Source: Owenia fusiformis (taxonomy: Eukaryota; Annelida; Polychaeta; Sabellida; Oweniidae). Taken from it: 64,000 nt of DNA. Both the position numbers and the translations under genes were made by a program. The notes beneath the pieces are model-generated. The model was not told the origin of the DNA. It saw only the letters and a program-made list of their open reading frames with translations, and searched no databases. This document shows, piece by piece, positions 25,053 to 36,891 of this stretch (positions are counted from its first letter, which is position 1; every line of letters begins with the position of its first letter). The stretch is from NCBI GenBank assembly GCA_903813345.2, contig CAIIXF020000012.1, positions 29,464,684 to 29,528,683 of the forward strand, in the 5' to 3' direction.

Positions 25053-25489
25053 ATAGTGTAACAAAATTTTGAATTTTTGATTTTTGATTTGGTGCTGTCA
25101 ACTCGTTTTTATACATTTATTACACTTGATTTGTGGTTTACATGTGAGATCATTAGGATGGTAACGTGTAGCAATGTTTGCAGCACTTAGGTTGTACTTA
25201 CAGAGGTGAAATAGTTCGCATGTTTTATTTATTTAATCAAGATTTTGTTGATCGGGCAGTCTTATCTGGCAGTCTAATTTGTAGTTGATCGGTAGTCTAA
25301 CATGACACCTTTATTATTTTACTTCCTGGTTTTGATTCTATCAAATCGAAGTAAAACTAGAGTAAGTAGCGATCAATTAATGTTAGATTTGTTGAGTTCC
25401 AATTATTATCTTGTTGTAGAAGCAATATTAAAGCGGGATATGGCGTCAATAACTTGTTATTTAACTTTGAAATCTTGTTCGAAAAGTGA

Positions 25490-25512
25490 TGACGTCACGA
25501 AGCCTATAAAAG
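25490..25512 (+). promoter_or_regulatory. LTR promoter: CRE and TATA box (5' LTR)
   Basis: A perfect cAMP-response palindrome TGACGTCA (25490-25497) is followed 7 bp later by TATAAAAG (25505-25512). Transcription would start about 30 bp downstream, near 25535. The same pair is at 32934-32956 in the 3' LTR. Confidence 0.65.
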
Positions 25513-26019
25513 TATTTCGCCGATGTAAACTCGGCAGATTACAGCTAGCTTTCGTTCGGGACAGAGCTCCGTTCAATTTCATATTTTTATGTGAAGTTGG
25601 ACTTAGTCGTTTTTCAAGGAAATATTTTTGGACTTTGACAACTTTCAGTAGAAAGTTGTTGGGACTTTGAATATTTCTCGAGGCAGATAGGAGATACATA
25701 GCTGCACTTCAGTTCAATGGATGATAACTTGGACATCTACTTGTGATGAAGGATACCTGAGAGGGAAGACTACTACACCGTGATTCTGTAGATGATAACT
25801 TGGCCATCTACCCGTGTATTTGTGTAGTGTGTAGAGGATACCTCAAGAGGGAATATTCAGTACCGTGTATGGAGGCAGCATCAAGCCTATATTTCTGAGC
25901 TCTGTCAGTTCAATTTCATGAACACATGAAATTGGACTTTGCGTATTTTTTAGATAGAAATTATTGAACTTAGTCAATATTTGGAGAAACATTATTTTGG
26001 ACTTTGTTTGTTCTTGGAG

Positions 26020-26025
26020 AATAAA
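26020..26025 (+). terminator. candidate polyadenylation signal of the LTR
   Basis: AATAAA, repeated at 33464-33469 in the 3' LTR. I see no other AATAAA in the LTR 3' of the expected start site, so R would be about 0.5 kb long and the hairpin array would belong to U5. Confidence 0.45.
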
Positions 26026-26257
26026 TATTGAACTTAGAATATTTCAATATCAGTATAACTCAACATCAACTGAACTTAGTTATTTTCAAGGGCACATATT
26101 TTGACTTGTAATATTTTTGCCTATGTTGTTGTGTGCATGCTATATTTGTAGGTAGCCTGATTATTTAATTGTGAAGGAAGTAGGCTACTTAGCAGTTGAT
26201 GCCATGTATTAGACGTTTTTGGACTTAGTAGTTGGAAGATTGTGATAGTTTAACTAC

Positions 26258-29010
26258 AACACATTGAGGAGGATCCAGGAGATAGTCGTTTCCAGACTTT
26301 ATAATTTGACTTGGATTATTTCACATAATCAAAGTTGAATTATACTACAACACATAGAGGAGGATCCAGGAGATAGTCGTTTCCAGACTTTATAATTTGA
26401 CTTAGATTATTTTACATAGTCAAAGTCGAATTATACTACAACACATAGAGGAGGATCCAGGAGATAGTCGTTTCCAGACTTGATAATTTGACTTAGATTA
26501 TTTTACATAGTCAAAGTCGAATTATACTACAACACATAGAGGAGGATCCAGGAGATAGTCGTTTCCAGACTTGATAATTTGACTTAGATTATTTTACATA
26601 GTCAAAGTCGAATTATACTACAACACATTGAGGAGGATCCAGGAGATAGTCGTTTCCAGACTTTATAATTTGACTTGGATTAATTCACATAATCAAAGTT
26701 GAATTATACTACAACACATAGAGGAGGATCCCGGAGATAGTCGTTTCCAGACTTTATAATTTGACTTAGATTATTTTACATAGTCAAAGTCGAATTATAC
26801 TACAACACATAGAGGAGGATCCAGGAGATAGTCGTTTCCAGACTTGATAATTTGACTTAGATTATTTTACATAGTCAAAGTCGAATTATACTACAACACA
26901 TAGAGGAGGATCCAGGAGATAGTCGTTTCCAGACTTGATAATTTGACTTAGATTATTTTACATAGTCAAAGTCGAATTATACTACAACACATTGAGGAGG
27001 ATCCAGGAGATAGCCGTTTACTGAGCAATAGTTTGACTTAGATTATTTCACATAATCAAAGTTGAATTATACTACAACACATAGAGGAGGATCCAGGAGA
27101 TAGTCGTTTCCAGACTTGATAATTTGACTTAGATTATTTTACATAGTCAAAGTCGAATTATACTACAACACATTGAGGAGGATCCAGGAGATAGCCGTTT
27201 ACAGAGCAATAGTTTGACTTAGATTATTTCACATAATCAAAGTTGAATTATACTACAACACATTGAGGAGGATCCAGGAGATAGTCGTTTCCAGACTTGA
27301 TAATTTGACTTAGATTATTTCACATAATCAAAGTTGAATTATACTACAACACATTGAGGAGGATCCAGGAGATAGTCGTTTCCAGACTTGATAATTTGAC
27401 TTAGATTATTTTACATAGTCAAAGTCGAATTATACTACAACACATTGAGGAGGATCCAGGAGATAGCCATTTACAGAGCCGATAGTTTGACTTAGATTAT
27501 TTCGCATAATCAAAGTTGAATTATACTACAACACAGTGAGGAGGATCCAGGAGATAGCCATTTACAGAGCCGATAGTTTGACTTAGATTATTTCGCATAA
27601 TCAAAGTTGAATTATACTACAACACAGTGAGGAGGATCCAGGAGATAGCCATTTACAGAGCCGATAGTTTGACTTAGATTATTTCATATAATCAAAGTTG
27701 AATTATACTACAACACAGTGAGGAGGATCCAGGAGATAGCCATTTACAGAGCCGATAGTTTGACTTAGATTATTTTACATAGTCAAAGTCGAATTATACT
27801 ACAACACATAGAGGAGGATCCAGGAGATAGTCGTTTCCAGACTTGATAATTTGACTTAGATTATTTTACATAGTCAAAGTCGAATTATACTACAACACAT
27901 TGAGGAGGATCCAGGAGATAGCCGTTTACTGAGCAATAGTTTGACTTAGATTATTTCACATAATCAAAGTTGAATTATACTACAACACATAGAGGAGGAT
28001 CCAGGAGATAGTCGTTTCCAGACTTGATAATTTGACTTAGATTATTTTACATAGTCAAAGTCGAATTATACTACAACACATTGAGGAGGATCCAGGAGAT
28101 AGCCGTTTACAGAGCAATAGTTTGACTTAGATTATTTCACATAATCAAAGTTGAATTATACTACAACACATAGAGGAGGATCCAGGAGATAGTCGTTTCC
28201 AGACTTGATAATTTGACTTAGATTATTTTACATAGTCAAAGTCGAATTATACTACAACACATAGAGGAGGATCCAGGAGATAGTCGTTTCCAGACTTGAT
28301 AATTTGACTTAGATTATTTTACATAGTCAAAGTCGAATTATACTACAACACATTGAGGAGGATCCAGGAGATAGCCGTTTACTGAGCAATAGTTTGACTT
28401 AGATTATTTCACATAATCAAAGTTGAATTATACTACAACACATAGAGGAGGATCCAGGAGATAGTCGTTTCCAGACTTGATAATTTGACTTAGATTATTT
28501 TACATAGTCAAAGTCGAATTATACTACAACACATTGAGGAGGATCCAGGAGATAGCCGTTTACAGAGCAATAGTTTGACTTAGATTATTTCACATAATCA
28601 AAGTTGAATTATACTACAACACATTGAGGAGGATCCAGGAGATAGTCGTTTCCAGACTTGATAATTTGACTTAGATTATTTCACATAATCAAAGTTGAAT
28701 TATACTACAACACATTGAGGAGGATCCAGGAGATAGTCGTTTCCAGACTTGATAATTTGACTTAGATTATTTTACATAGTCAAAGTCGAATTATACTACA
28801 ACACATTGAGGAGGATCCAGGAGATAGCCATTTACAGAGCCGATAGTTTGACTTAGATTATTTCGCATAATCAAAGTTGAATTATACTACAACACAGTGA
28901 GGAGGATCCAGGAGATAGCCATTTACAGAGCCGATAGTTTGACTTAGATTATTTCATATAATCAAAGTTGAATTATACTACAACACAGTGAGGAGGATCC
29001 AGGAGATTAC
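26258..29010 (+). repeat. hairpin-forming tandem array in the 5' LTR, about 30 x 90-91 bp
   Basis: Units are marked by GGAGGATCCAGGAGATAG; the GGATCC words run from 26271 to 28995 at 90-91 bp spacing. In each unit ATAATTTGACTTAGATTAT and ATAATCAAAGTTGAATTAT flank a 5-nt loop (TTCAC, TTTAC, TTCGC or TTCAT) and pair over 18 of 19 positions as RNA. Variants: the left arm can be ATAGTTTGACTTAGATTAT; the right arm can be ATAGTCAAAGTCGAATTAT. All keep pairing through A-U, G-U and G-C exchanges. The pre-hairpin segment comes in forms TCGTTTCCAGACTT, CCGTTTACTGAGCAA, CCGTTTACAGAGCAA and CCATTTACAGAGCCG. Confidence 0.92.
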
Positions 29011-29448
29011 TATTCCAGGTTCAAGATACAATAACAATACGAGACGTACAAGTGGTACAATATACATGAACTTTGCATATTTGGGATACAACAGTGTTAT
29101 ATGGTGATCATCAGTTTCAATTTATATGGACTCTGGATATTATTTTATCAGTGATAATAATTATTAGCTCATATGGACTTTTGAGTTGTGAGTTTTGAGA
29201 GAAATAATAACACCGTAATATTCTTACATTACATTTGAAATTGCATGTACATCTTATTTGGGCTTATAAACGCCACAATATATTGTTTTATATTATATAT
29301 ATAAAATTGTATATTTTGTTTATTTCTTTAGGGACAAAGCACATTTAACGTGTGCCGTGCAATCCACAAGTAAACACCGTTTACTAAACAGTGGTCTTTT
29401 TATTAGCCACACTACCACATATCCACAAAAAAGGCCAAACTGTTACAC

Positions 29449-29467
29449 TGGTGGCAGTGGTGGGATT
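29449..29467 (+). promoter_or_regulatory. primer-binding site, tRNA-Leu type
   Basis: TGGTGGCAGTGGTGGGATT begins one base after the 5' LTR. It is complementary to the 3' end of metazoan tRNA-Leu (AATCCCACCGCTGCCA plus CCA) except for one G-U pair. Confidence 0.75.
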
Positions 29468-29514
29468 GATTGTGTCTGAAGATTTAAACCAGAGGTGCAT
29501 TATACAGTTTCAAG

Positions 29515-32199
29515 ATGGATCCAGAGCCCAGTCTCCCATATCTGAAGCGTGGAGATTATGTAGATATTGAAGGGGAGACTTCTGTATATGTGAAGACATA
29601 TTCTGGGGAATTAAGGAATCCTGGAGCTAAGGATCCAATGAGAGAAGCTGAGGAGAGAGGATTGCCTAGTAGTTTAGGTACAGGGTATTGGTCTAGAGGA
29701 GGACTGACCAATTTAGAGACTCCAGCGAATCCCTTCAATAAGGATAAGATGAATCCTACTGTGAGAAGTCAGAGTCCAATGACTTCTACCATGATTGATC
29801 AGCCTTTGAATAAAGGACAATCAGAGGATATAGTGAAACAAGAGTTAACTATGGTGGAAGGTCAGCTGCGAGATCAGATGTCTGTTTTTGGGAATATTGC
29901 AGAGGCACGACAGACACAGTTGGATGATATTAGAGAGACCCAACAAAGACAGACTCATAGTGTGACTCGAATAGAAGAGCAAATGACAGGGAGTAGAAGT
30001 ACACAACAAATTAGAGATGATATGGATCGGTTGCAGGCGATCCTCGAAAGATTAGAGAGTAATACGGAAGCAGCTAGTAAAGGGACCAAGTCCAATGGTG
30101 TTTTGTATGCAGGGAATGCTATTGATAATGATTTGTATGTAACTCCAAGTGGAGCTCAAAGGGGAGCACAATGGTCGCCTCCATTGTCTATGAGTCGGGT
30201 TCAGCATAAGGAAGAGTGTTTTACACCTGAACTCCCTACTCCAAAAAGGAGGCCATGGAAGTTGGAGAGACAAGACAGATTTTACACAACTTCAACACAC
30301 CCGCCTGCTGGTAGAGACCAGCGAGATCCTACCGGGATACACTGTAAACAAGAGGATGTTTGTGCTTCAGAGAGCAAGTATGCTACACAGGAAATTGCAG
30401 GCCCAAGGAAGGGGCATGTTCAAAGGAACCATGATTCCGAGGAACAGTTTCCTGTTGATGAACATAAATTTGAAACTAGAGTTCCATGCAGCGATTCTGC
30501 TAATGAGAAGAGTGGAACATTTTATACCAATTCCTCCAGTGAGTCAATGGACTTAATGAGGATGTTAAGTCAGATGTCCAAACCTAGGAACAGGATCAAG
30601 CCTGAGACTTACAATGGCACAACTCCTTGGCAAGAGTACCGAGCCCATTTTGAAATATGTGCTAACGCTAACAGCTGGACCACAGAAGAGAAAAATGAGT
30701 ACTTAGCTACCAGTCTGCGAGGTACCGCCCAACAGATTGTGTTAGAAATGGAAGCTGAGTACACATATGACCAGTTAGTTTTAGCCTTGGAGAAGAGATA
30801 TGGGCCAGGAGGAAAAGCTGAGATATATGAGGCTGAATTACTTGGGCGAGTGAGGAAGCCAAAGGAATCATTACAAACTTTAGGACAGGATATCAGGCGA
30901 CTTACAGCATTGGCATATCCTGAGATGAGTAGGTCAGAACAGGACCGATTAGCAAGGCGTAGTTTTGAGCAGGCGATTGCAGAGGATGACATACGCCGAG
31001 CAATACATGTTAATGAATGTACTTCATTGGATAAGGCGATTGAAATAGCCCTAAGAGAAGAATCTTATCTGGGATCAGAAAGAATACGGAGAGGATCAAA
31101 GCCTCAATACAGTCATGTAAATGTTTTGGAAGAAAAGGAAGACCAATTAAAGAAACTCACTCGGCTAATAGAAGAGTTAGGAAACAGGCAAGAAGAAGAA
31201 CGTAAAAATATGGAACAAGATCGCAAAAACTTTGAGAAAGATCGAGAAAATTTTGAGAAAAGAATCAAGCTACTTGAGCAACAGATCCAGTCAAAGGAAT
31301 CCAGAAGAAATGGCTATAAACGATTGGAGTGTTTTTATTGTCACAAAACCGGACATCTTATTGCTGACTGTTACACTAGAAAACGTGCAGAAGAAATCAA
31401 GGAAGCTAAAGAGAGGCAGAGTCAAGTTGCAACAGTAAGGTTCCAATCGCTACAAGGGAAGGATGTCAAATCTTCCAGAGATACTAAGAAGATTGTTGCT
31501 TCTGGAAAAGTTTGTGACACGAAGGTTGAATTCCTTGTAGACTCGGGTGCAGCTAGTAGTATTTTGAGTTTAAAGATCTACAAAGAGATCCCTGAAGACA
31601 TAAGACCCGAGCTTGAGCCACAAAAGAGAATCATTTTGCAAGCTGGTGGAGAACCTTTAGCTGTTGCAGGTGTTATGCACGTTGACCTACACATAGATGA
31701 TCATAAACAAAATTTAGAAGTATTTGTGGCTGACATTGAATTCAAAGGAATTCTGGGTAGCGACTTTTTAGCAGCTTCAAGGGTAATATTGGACTATGGC
31801 AAATGTTCCATGACTTTTGGACCAGAGAGTTCAAGTGCTGCTCAGATAGTAGGAGATACCAAACCGTCAACCAACCTGCCGAGTGAAACCAAGAACAAGC
31901 GGATTCTTGGAAAAAGAGCAGTCAATCCTTCAGGGAAAGTGACTCCTCCACCGATAGCATCCAAGAGGAGGACCTTGGATTTAACAGATGGTCACCCGTT
32001 TCATGAGCAGAGACATGGCAGGGACAGAGGATTGAACAAAGTCCCTGGACGCCGAGGTAACGAACAAAGTACTTCGAGTCATGAAGGCATGCCAAGTACT
32101 TATCCAGTAAAGGTGCCTTTGGCTAGAGTTTATCGAGGAAGATATCAGAGGCCTCGGCAGAGAAGCGATATAGATGTTAACTGGAGGAAGGGTTCCTAG
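29515..32199 (+). CDS. Gag-protease polyprotein of the LTR element, 894 aa
   Basis: Structural protein plus protease of a retrotransposon; it should form the particle that packages the element RNA and process itself. Residues about 105-185 and 530-600 are charged and predicted coiled coil. About 362-520 is a Ty3/Gypsy-type capsid region (starts KPETYNGTTPWQEY). A CCHC zinc knuckle, CX2CX4HX4C, occupies 606-619 (CFYCHKTGHLIADC). A retropepsin follows, with catalytic DSGA at 676-679 and the flap-distal ILGSDFL near 746-752. The last 90 residues are basic and Arg-rich, ending in TAG at 32197-32199. The ORF is intact, with no frameshift. In autonomous relatives the reading continues into reverse transcriptase; here it stops and is followed by 300 bp of non-coding DNA. 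The ATG lies 67 nt after the LTR. Confidence 0.92.
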   Translation: MDPEPSLPYLKRGDYVDIEGETSVYVKTYSGELRNPGAKDPMREAEERGLPSSLGTGYWSRGGLTNLETPANPFNKDKMNPTVRSQSPMTSTMIDQPLNKGQSEDIVKQELTMVEGQLRDQMSVFGNIAEARQTQLDDIRETQQRQTHSVTRIEEQMTGSRSTQQIRDDMDRLQAILERLESNTEAASKGTKSNGVLYAGNAIDNDLYVTPSGAQRGAQWSPPLSMSRVQHKEECFTPELPTPKRRPWKLERQDRFYTTSTHPPAGRDQRDPTGIHCKQEDVCASESKYATQEIAGPRKGHVQRNHDSEEQFPVDEHKFETRVPCSDSANEKSGTFYTNSSSESMDLMRMLSQMSKPRNRIKPETYNGTTPWQEYRAHFEICANANSWTTEEKNEYLATSLRGTAQQIVLEMEAEYTYDQLVLALEKRYGPGGKAEIYEAELLGRVRKPKESLQTLGQDIRRLTALAYPEMSRSEQDRLARRSFEQAIAEDDIRRAIHVNECTSLDKAIEIALREESYLGSERIRRGSKPQYSHVNVLEEKEDQLKKLTRLIEELGNRQEEERKNMEQDRKNFEKDRENFEKRIKLLEQQIQSKESRRNGYKRLECFYCHKTGHLIADCYTRKRAEEIKEAKERQSQVATVRFQSLQGKDVKSSRDTKKIVASGKVCDTKVEFLVDSGAASSILSLKIYKEIPEDIRPELEPQKRIILQAGGEPLAVAGVMHVDLHIDDHKQNLEVFVADIEFKGILGSDFLAASRVILDYGKCSMTFGPESSSAAQIVGDTKPSTNLPSETKNKRILGKRAVNPSGKVTPPPIASKRRTLDLTDGHPFHEQRHGRDRGLNKVPGRRGNEQSTSSHEGMPSTYPVKVPLARVYRGRYQRPRQRSDIDVNWRKGS

Positions 32200-32500
32200 A
32201 ACTAAACAGCAACTTTACAGCAGAATTGTGAGTTAGATATTTATAGCTAACTTGTTTGTTAGAGACTTGAGGTCTCACGTCATACACAGCTGTAAGTTGT
32301 AGTTACTTTTCCGAATACTGTAAATAGTAGTTAGCTTTACATGAAGTTAGGACAGTTTTTGTGTAGGATTGTATTAGCAACTAGTTGCACACAATTGTAC
32401 AGTTGTATTTTGTTAGGGTAGCTAAGTAAGCAAAATTTTGTTATTTTTTTTGTACTTTAAGCTTGGTGTTGTAAACACCAAAATCATTGGATTGGAGGAG
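32200..32500 (+). other. 3' untranslated internal region with purine tract
   Basis: Non-coding. The last bases before the 3' LTR, ATTGGAGGAG, are purine-rich and would serve as the polypurine tract that primes plus-strand DNA. A short inverted motif GGTGTTGTAAACACC lies at about 32465-32479. Confidence 0.65.
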
Positions 32501-35500
32501 TGTAACAAAATTTTGAATTTTTGATTTTTGATTTGGTGCTGTCAACTCGTTTTTATACATTTATTACACTTGATTTGTGGTTTACATGTGAGATCATTAG
32601 GATGGTAACGTGTAGCAATGTTTGCAGCACTTAGGTTGTACTTACAGAGGTGAAATAGTTCGCATGTTTTATTTATTTAATCAAGATTTTGTTGATCGGG
32701 CAGTCTTATCTGGCAGTCTAATTTGTAGTTGATCGGTAGTCTAACATGACACCTTTATTATTTTACTTCCTGGTTTTGATTCTATCAAATCGAAGTAAAA
32801 CTAGAGTAAGTAGCGATCAATTAATGTTAGATTTGTTGAGTTCCAATTATTATCTTGTTGTAGAAGCAATATTAAAGCGGGATATGGCGTCAATAACTTG
32901 TTATTTAACTTTGAAATCTTGTTCGAAAAGTGATGACGTCACGAAGCCTATAAAAGTATTTCGCCGATGTAAACTCGGCAGATTACAGCTAGCTTTCGTT
33001 CGGGACAGAGCTCCGTTCAATTTCATATTTTTATGTGAAGTTGGACTTAGTCGTTTTTCAAGGAAATATTTTTGGACTTTGACAACTTTCAGTAGAAAGT
33101 TGTTGGGACTTTGAATATTTCTCGAGGCAGATAGGAGATACATAGCTGCACTTCAGTTCAATGGATGATAACTTGGACATCTACTTGTGATGAAGGATAC
33201 CTGAGAGGGAAGACTACTACACCGTGATTCTGTAGATGATAACTTGGCCATCTACCCGTGTATTTGTGTAGTGTGTAGAGGATACCTCAAGAGGGAATAT
33301 TCAGTACCGTGTATGGAGGCAGCATCAAGCCTATATTTCTGAGCTCTGTCAGTTCAATTTCATGAACACATGAAATTGGACTTTGCGTATTTTTTAGATA
33401 GAAATTATTGAACTTAGTCAATATTTGGAGAAACATTATTTTGGACTTTGTTTGTTCTTGGAGAATAAATATTGAACTTAGAATATTTCAATATCAGTAT
33501 AACTCAACATCAACTGAACTTAGTTATTTTCAAGGGCACATATTTTGACTTGTAATATTTTTGCCTATGTTGTTGTGTGCATGCTATATTTGTAGGTAGC
33601 CTGATTATTTAATTGTGAAGGAAGTAGGCTACTTAGCAGTTGATGCCATGTATTAGACGTTTTTGGACTTAGTAGTTGGAAGATTGTGATAGTTTAACTA
33701 CAACACATTGAGGAGGATCCAGGAGATAGTCGTTTCCAGACTTTATAATTTGACTTGGATTATTTCACATAATCAAAGTTGAATTATACTACAACACATA
33801 GAGGAGGATCCAGGAGATAGTCGTTTCCAGACTTTATAATTTGACTTAGATTATTTTACATAGTCAAAGTCGAATTATACTACAACACATAGAGGAGGAT
33901 CCAGGAGATAGTCGTTTCCAGACTTGATAATTTGACTTAGATTATTTTACATAGTCAAAGTCGAATTATACTACAACACATAGAGGAGGATCCAGGAGAT
34001 AGTCGTTTCCAGACTTGATAATTTGACTTAGATTATTTTACATAGTCAAAGTCGAATTATACTACAACACATTGAGGAGGATCCAGGAGATAGTCGTTTC
34101 CAGACTTTATAATTTGACTTGGATTAATTCACATAATCAAAGTTGAATTATACTACAACACATAGAGGAGGATCCCGGAGATAGTCGTTTCCAGACTTTA
34201 TAATTTGACTTAGATTATTTTACATAGTCAAAGTCGAATTATACTACAACACATAGAGGAGGATCCAGGAGATAGTCGTTTCCAGACTTGATAATTTGAC
34301 TTAGATTATTTTACATAGTCAAAGTCGAATTATACTACAACACATAGAGGAGGATCCAGGAGATAGTCGTTTCCAGACTTGATAATTTGACTTAGATTAT
34401 TTTACATAGTCAAAGTCGAATTATACTACAACACATTGAGGAGGATCCAGGAGATAGCCGTTTACTGAGCAATAGTTTGACTTAGATTATTTCACATAAT
34501 CAAAGTTGAATTATACTACAACACATAGAGGAGGATCCAGGAGATAGTCGTTTCCAGACTTGATAATTTGACTTAGATTATTTTACATAGTCAAAGTCGA
34601 ATTATACTACAACACATTGAGGAGGATCCAGGAGATAGCCGTTTACAGAGCAATAGTTTGACTTAGATTATTTCACATAATCAAAGTTGAATTATACTAC
34701 AACACATTGAGGAGGATCCAGGAGATAGTCGTTTCCAGACTTGATAATTTGACTTAGATTATTTCACATAATCAAAGTTGAATTATACTACAACACATTG
34801 AGGAGGATCCAGGAGATAGTCGTTTCCAGACTTGATAATTTGACTTAGATTATTTTACATAGTCAAAGTCGAATTATACTACAACACATTGAGGAGGATC
34901 CAGGAGATAGCCATTTACAGAGCCGATAGTTTGACTTAGATTATTTCGCATAATCAAAGTTGAATTATACTACAACACAGTGAGGAGGATCCAGGAGATA
35001 GCCATTTACAGAGCCGATAGTTTGACTTAGATTATTTCGCATAATCAAAGTTGAATTATACTACAACACAGTGAGGAGGATCCAGGAGATAGCCATTTAC
35101 AGAGCCGATAGTTTGACTTAGATTATTTCATATAATCAAAGTTGAATTATACTACAACACAGTGAGGAGGATCCAGGAGATAGCCATTTACAGAGCCGAT
35201 AGTTTGACTTAGATTATTTTACATAGTCAAAGTCGAATTATACTACAACACATAGAGGAGGATCCAGGAGATAGTCGTTTCCAGACTTGATAATTTGACT
35301 TAGATTATTTTACATAGTCAAAGTCGAATTATACTACAACACATTGAGGAGGATCCAGGAGATAGCCGTTTACTGAGCAATAGTTTGACTTAGATTATTT
35401 CACATAATCAAAGTTGAATTATACTACAACACATAGAGGAGGATCCAGGAGATAGTCGTTTCCAGACTTGATAATTTGACTTAGATTATTTTACATAGTC

Positions 35501-36891
35501 AAAGTCGAATTATACTACAACACATTGAGGAGGATCCAGGAGATAGCCGTTTACAGAGCAATAGTTTGACTTAGATTATTTCACATAATCAAAGTTGAAT
35601 TATACTACAACACATAGAGGAGGATCCAGGAGATAGTCGTTTCCAGACTTGATAATTTGACTTAGATTATTTTACATAGTCAAAGTCGAATTATACTACA
35701 ACACATAGAGGAGGATCCAGGAGATAGTCGTTTCCAGACTTGATAATTTGACTTAGATTATTTTACATAGTCAAAGTCGAATTATACTACAACACATTGA
35801 GGAGGATCCAGGAGATAGCCGTTTACTGAGCAATAGTTTGACTTAGATTATTTCACATAATCAAAGTTGAATTATACTACAACACATAGAGGAGGATCCA
35901 GGAGATAGTCGTTTCCAGACTTGATAATTTGACTTAGATTATTTTACATAGTCAAAGTCGAATTATACTACAACACATTGAGGAGGATCCAGGAGATAGC
36001 CGTTTACAGAGCAATAGTTTGACTTAGATTATTTCACATAATCAAAGTTGAATTATACTACAACACATTGAGGAGGATCCAGGAGATAGTCGTTTCCAGA
36101 CTTGATAATTTGACTTAGATTATTTCACATAATCAAAGTTGAATTATACTACAACACATTGAGGAGGATCCAGGAGATAGTCGTTTCCAGACTTGATAAT
36201 TTGACTTAGATTATTTTACATAGTCAAAGTCGAATTATACTACAACACATTGAGGAGGATCCAGGAGATAGCCATTTACAGAGCCGATAGTTTGACTTAG
36301 ATTATTTCGCATAATCAAAGTTGAATTATACTACAACACAGTGAGGAGGATCCAGGAGATAGCCATTTACAGAGCCGATAGTTTGACTTAGATTATTTCA
36401 TATAATCAAAGTTGAATTATACTACAACACAGTGAGGAGGATCCAGGAGATTACTATTCCAGGTTCAAGATACAATAACAATACGAGACGTACAAGTGGT
36501 ACAATATACATGAACTTTGCATATTTGGGATACAACAGTGTTATATGGTGATCATCAGTTTCAATTTATATGGACTCTGGATATTATTTTATCAGTGATA
36601 ATAATTATTAGCTCATATGGACTTTTGAGTTGTGAGTTTTGAGAGAAATAATAACACCGTAATATTCTTACATTACATTTGAAATTGCATGTACATCTTA
36701 TTTGGGCTTATAAACGCCACAATATATTGTTTTATATTATATATATAAAATTGTATATTTTGTTTATTTCTTTAGGGACAAAGCACATTTAACGTGTGCC
36801 GTGCAATCCACAAGTAAACACCGTTTACTAAACAGTGGTCTTTTTATTAGCCACACTACCACATATCCACAAAAAAGGCCAAACTGTTACA
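32501..36891 (+). repeat. 3' long terminal repeat, 4391 bp
   Basis: Same length, ends and unit order as the 5' LTR (offset 7444). CRE at 32934-32941, TATA at 32949-32956, AATAAA at 33464-33469, hairpin array about 33702-36454. The ORF at 32746-33114 translates identically to 25302-25670. Confidence 0.93.
33702..36454 (+). repeat. hairpin-forming tandem array in the 3' LTR
   Basis: Copy of the array at 26258-29010. I read the same succession of about 30 unit variants, including the single GGATCCCGGAG variant unit (sixth) and the loop-altered fifth unit. Confidence 0.92.

Larger units (their letters stand above)
25057..29447 (+). repeat. 5' long terminal repeat, 4391 bp
   Basis: U3 contains a CRE and TATA box at 25490-25512. 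The only AATAAA I see is at 26020-26025, before the tandem array, so the array would fall in U5 and be transcribed as 5' leader. The array of about 30 units occupies about 26258-29010. A good splice acceptor (TTTATTTCTTTAG|G, exon from 29332) lies near the 3' end. The 122-codon ORF at 25302-25670 spans the TATA box and expected start site and is probably not translated. Confidence 0.93.

Noticed and set aside
25302-25670. 122-codon ORF in each LTR as an accessory gene
   Set aside because: It spans the CRE, TATA box and expected start site, lacks recognisable motifs, and its duplication only reflects the two LTRs.
26258-29010. CRISPR-like or satellite array
   Set aside because: The 90-91 bp units have no unique spacers, lie inside an LTR in both copies, and the context is eukaryotic.
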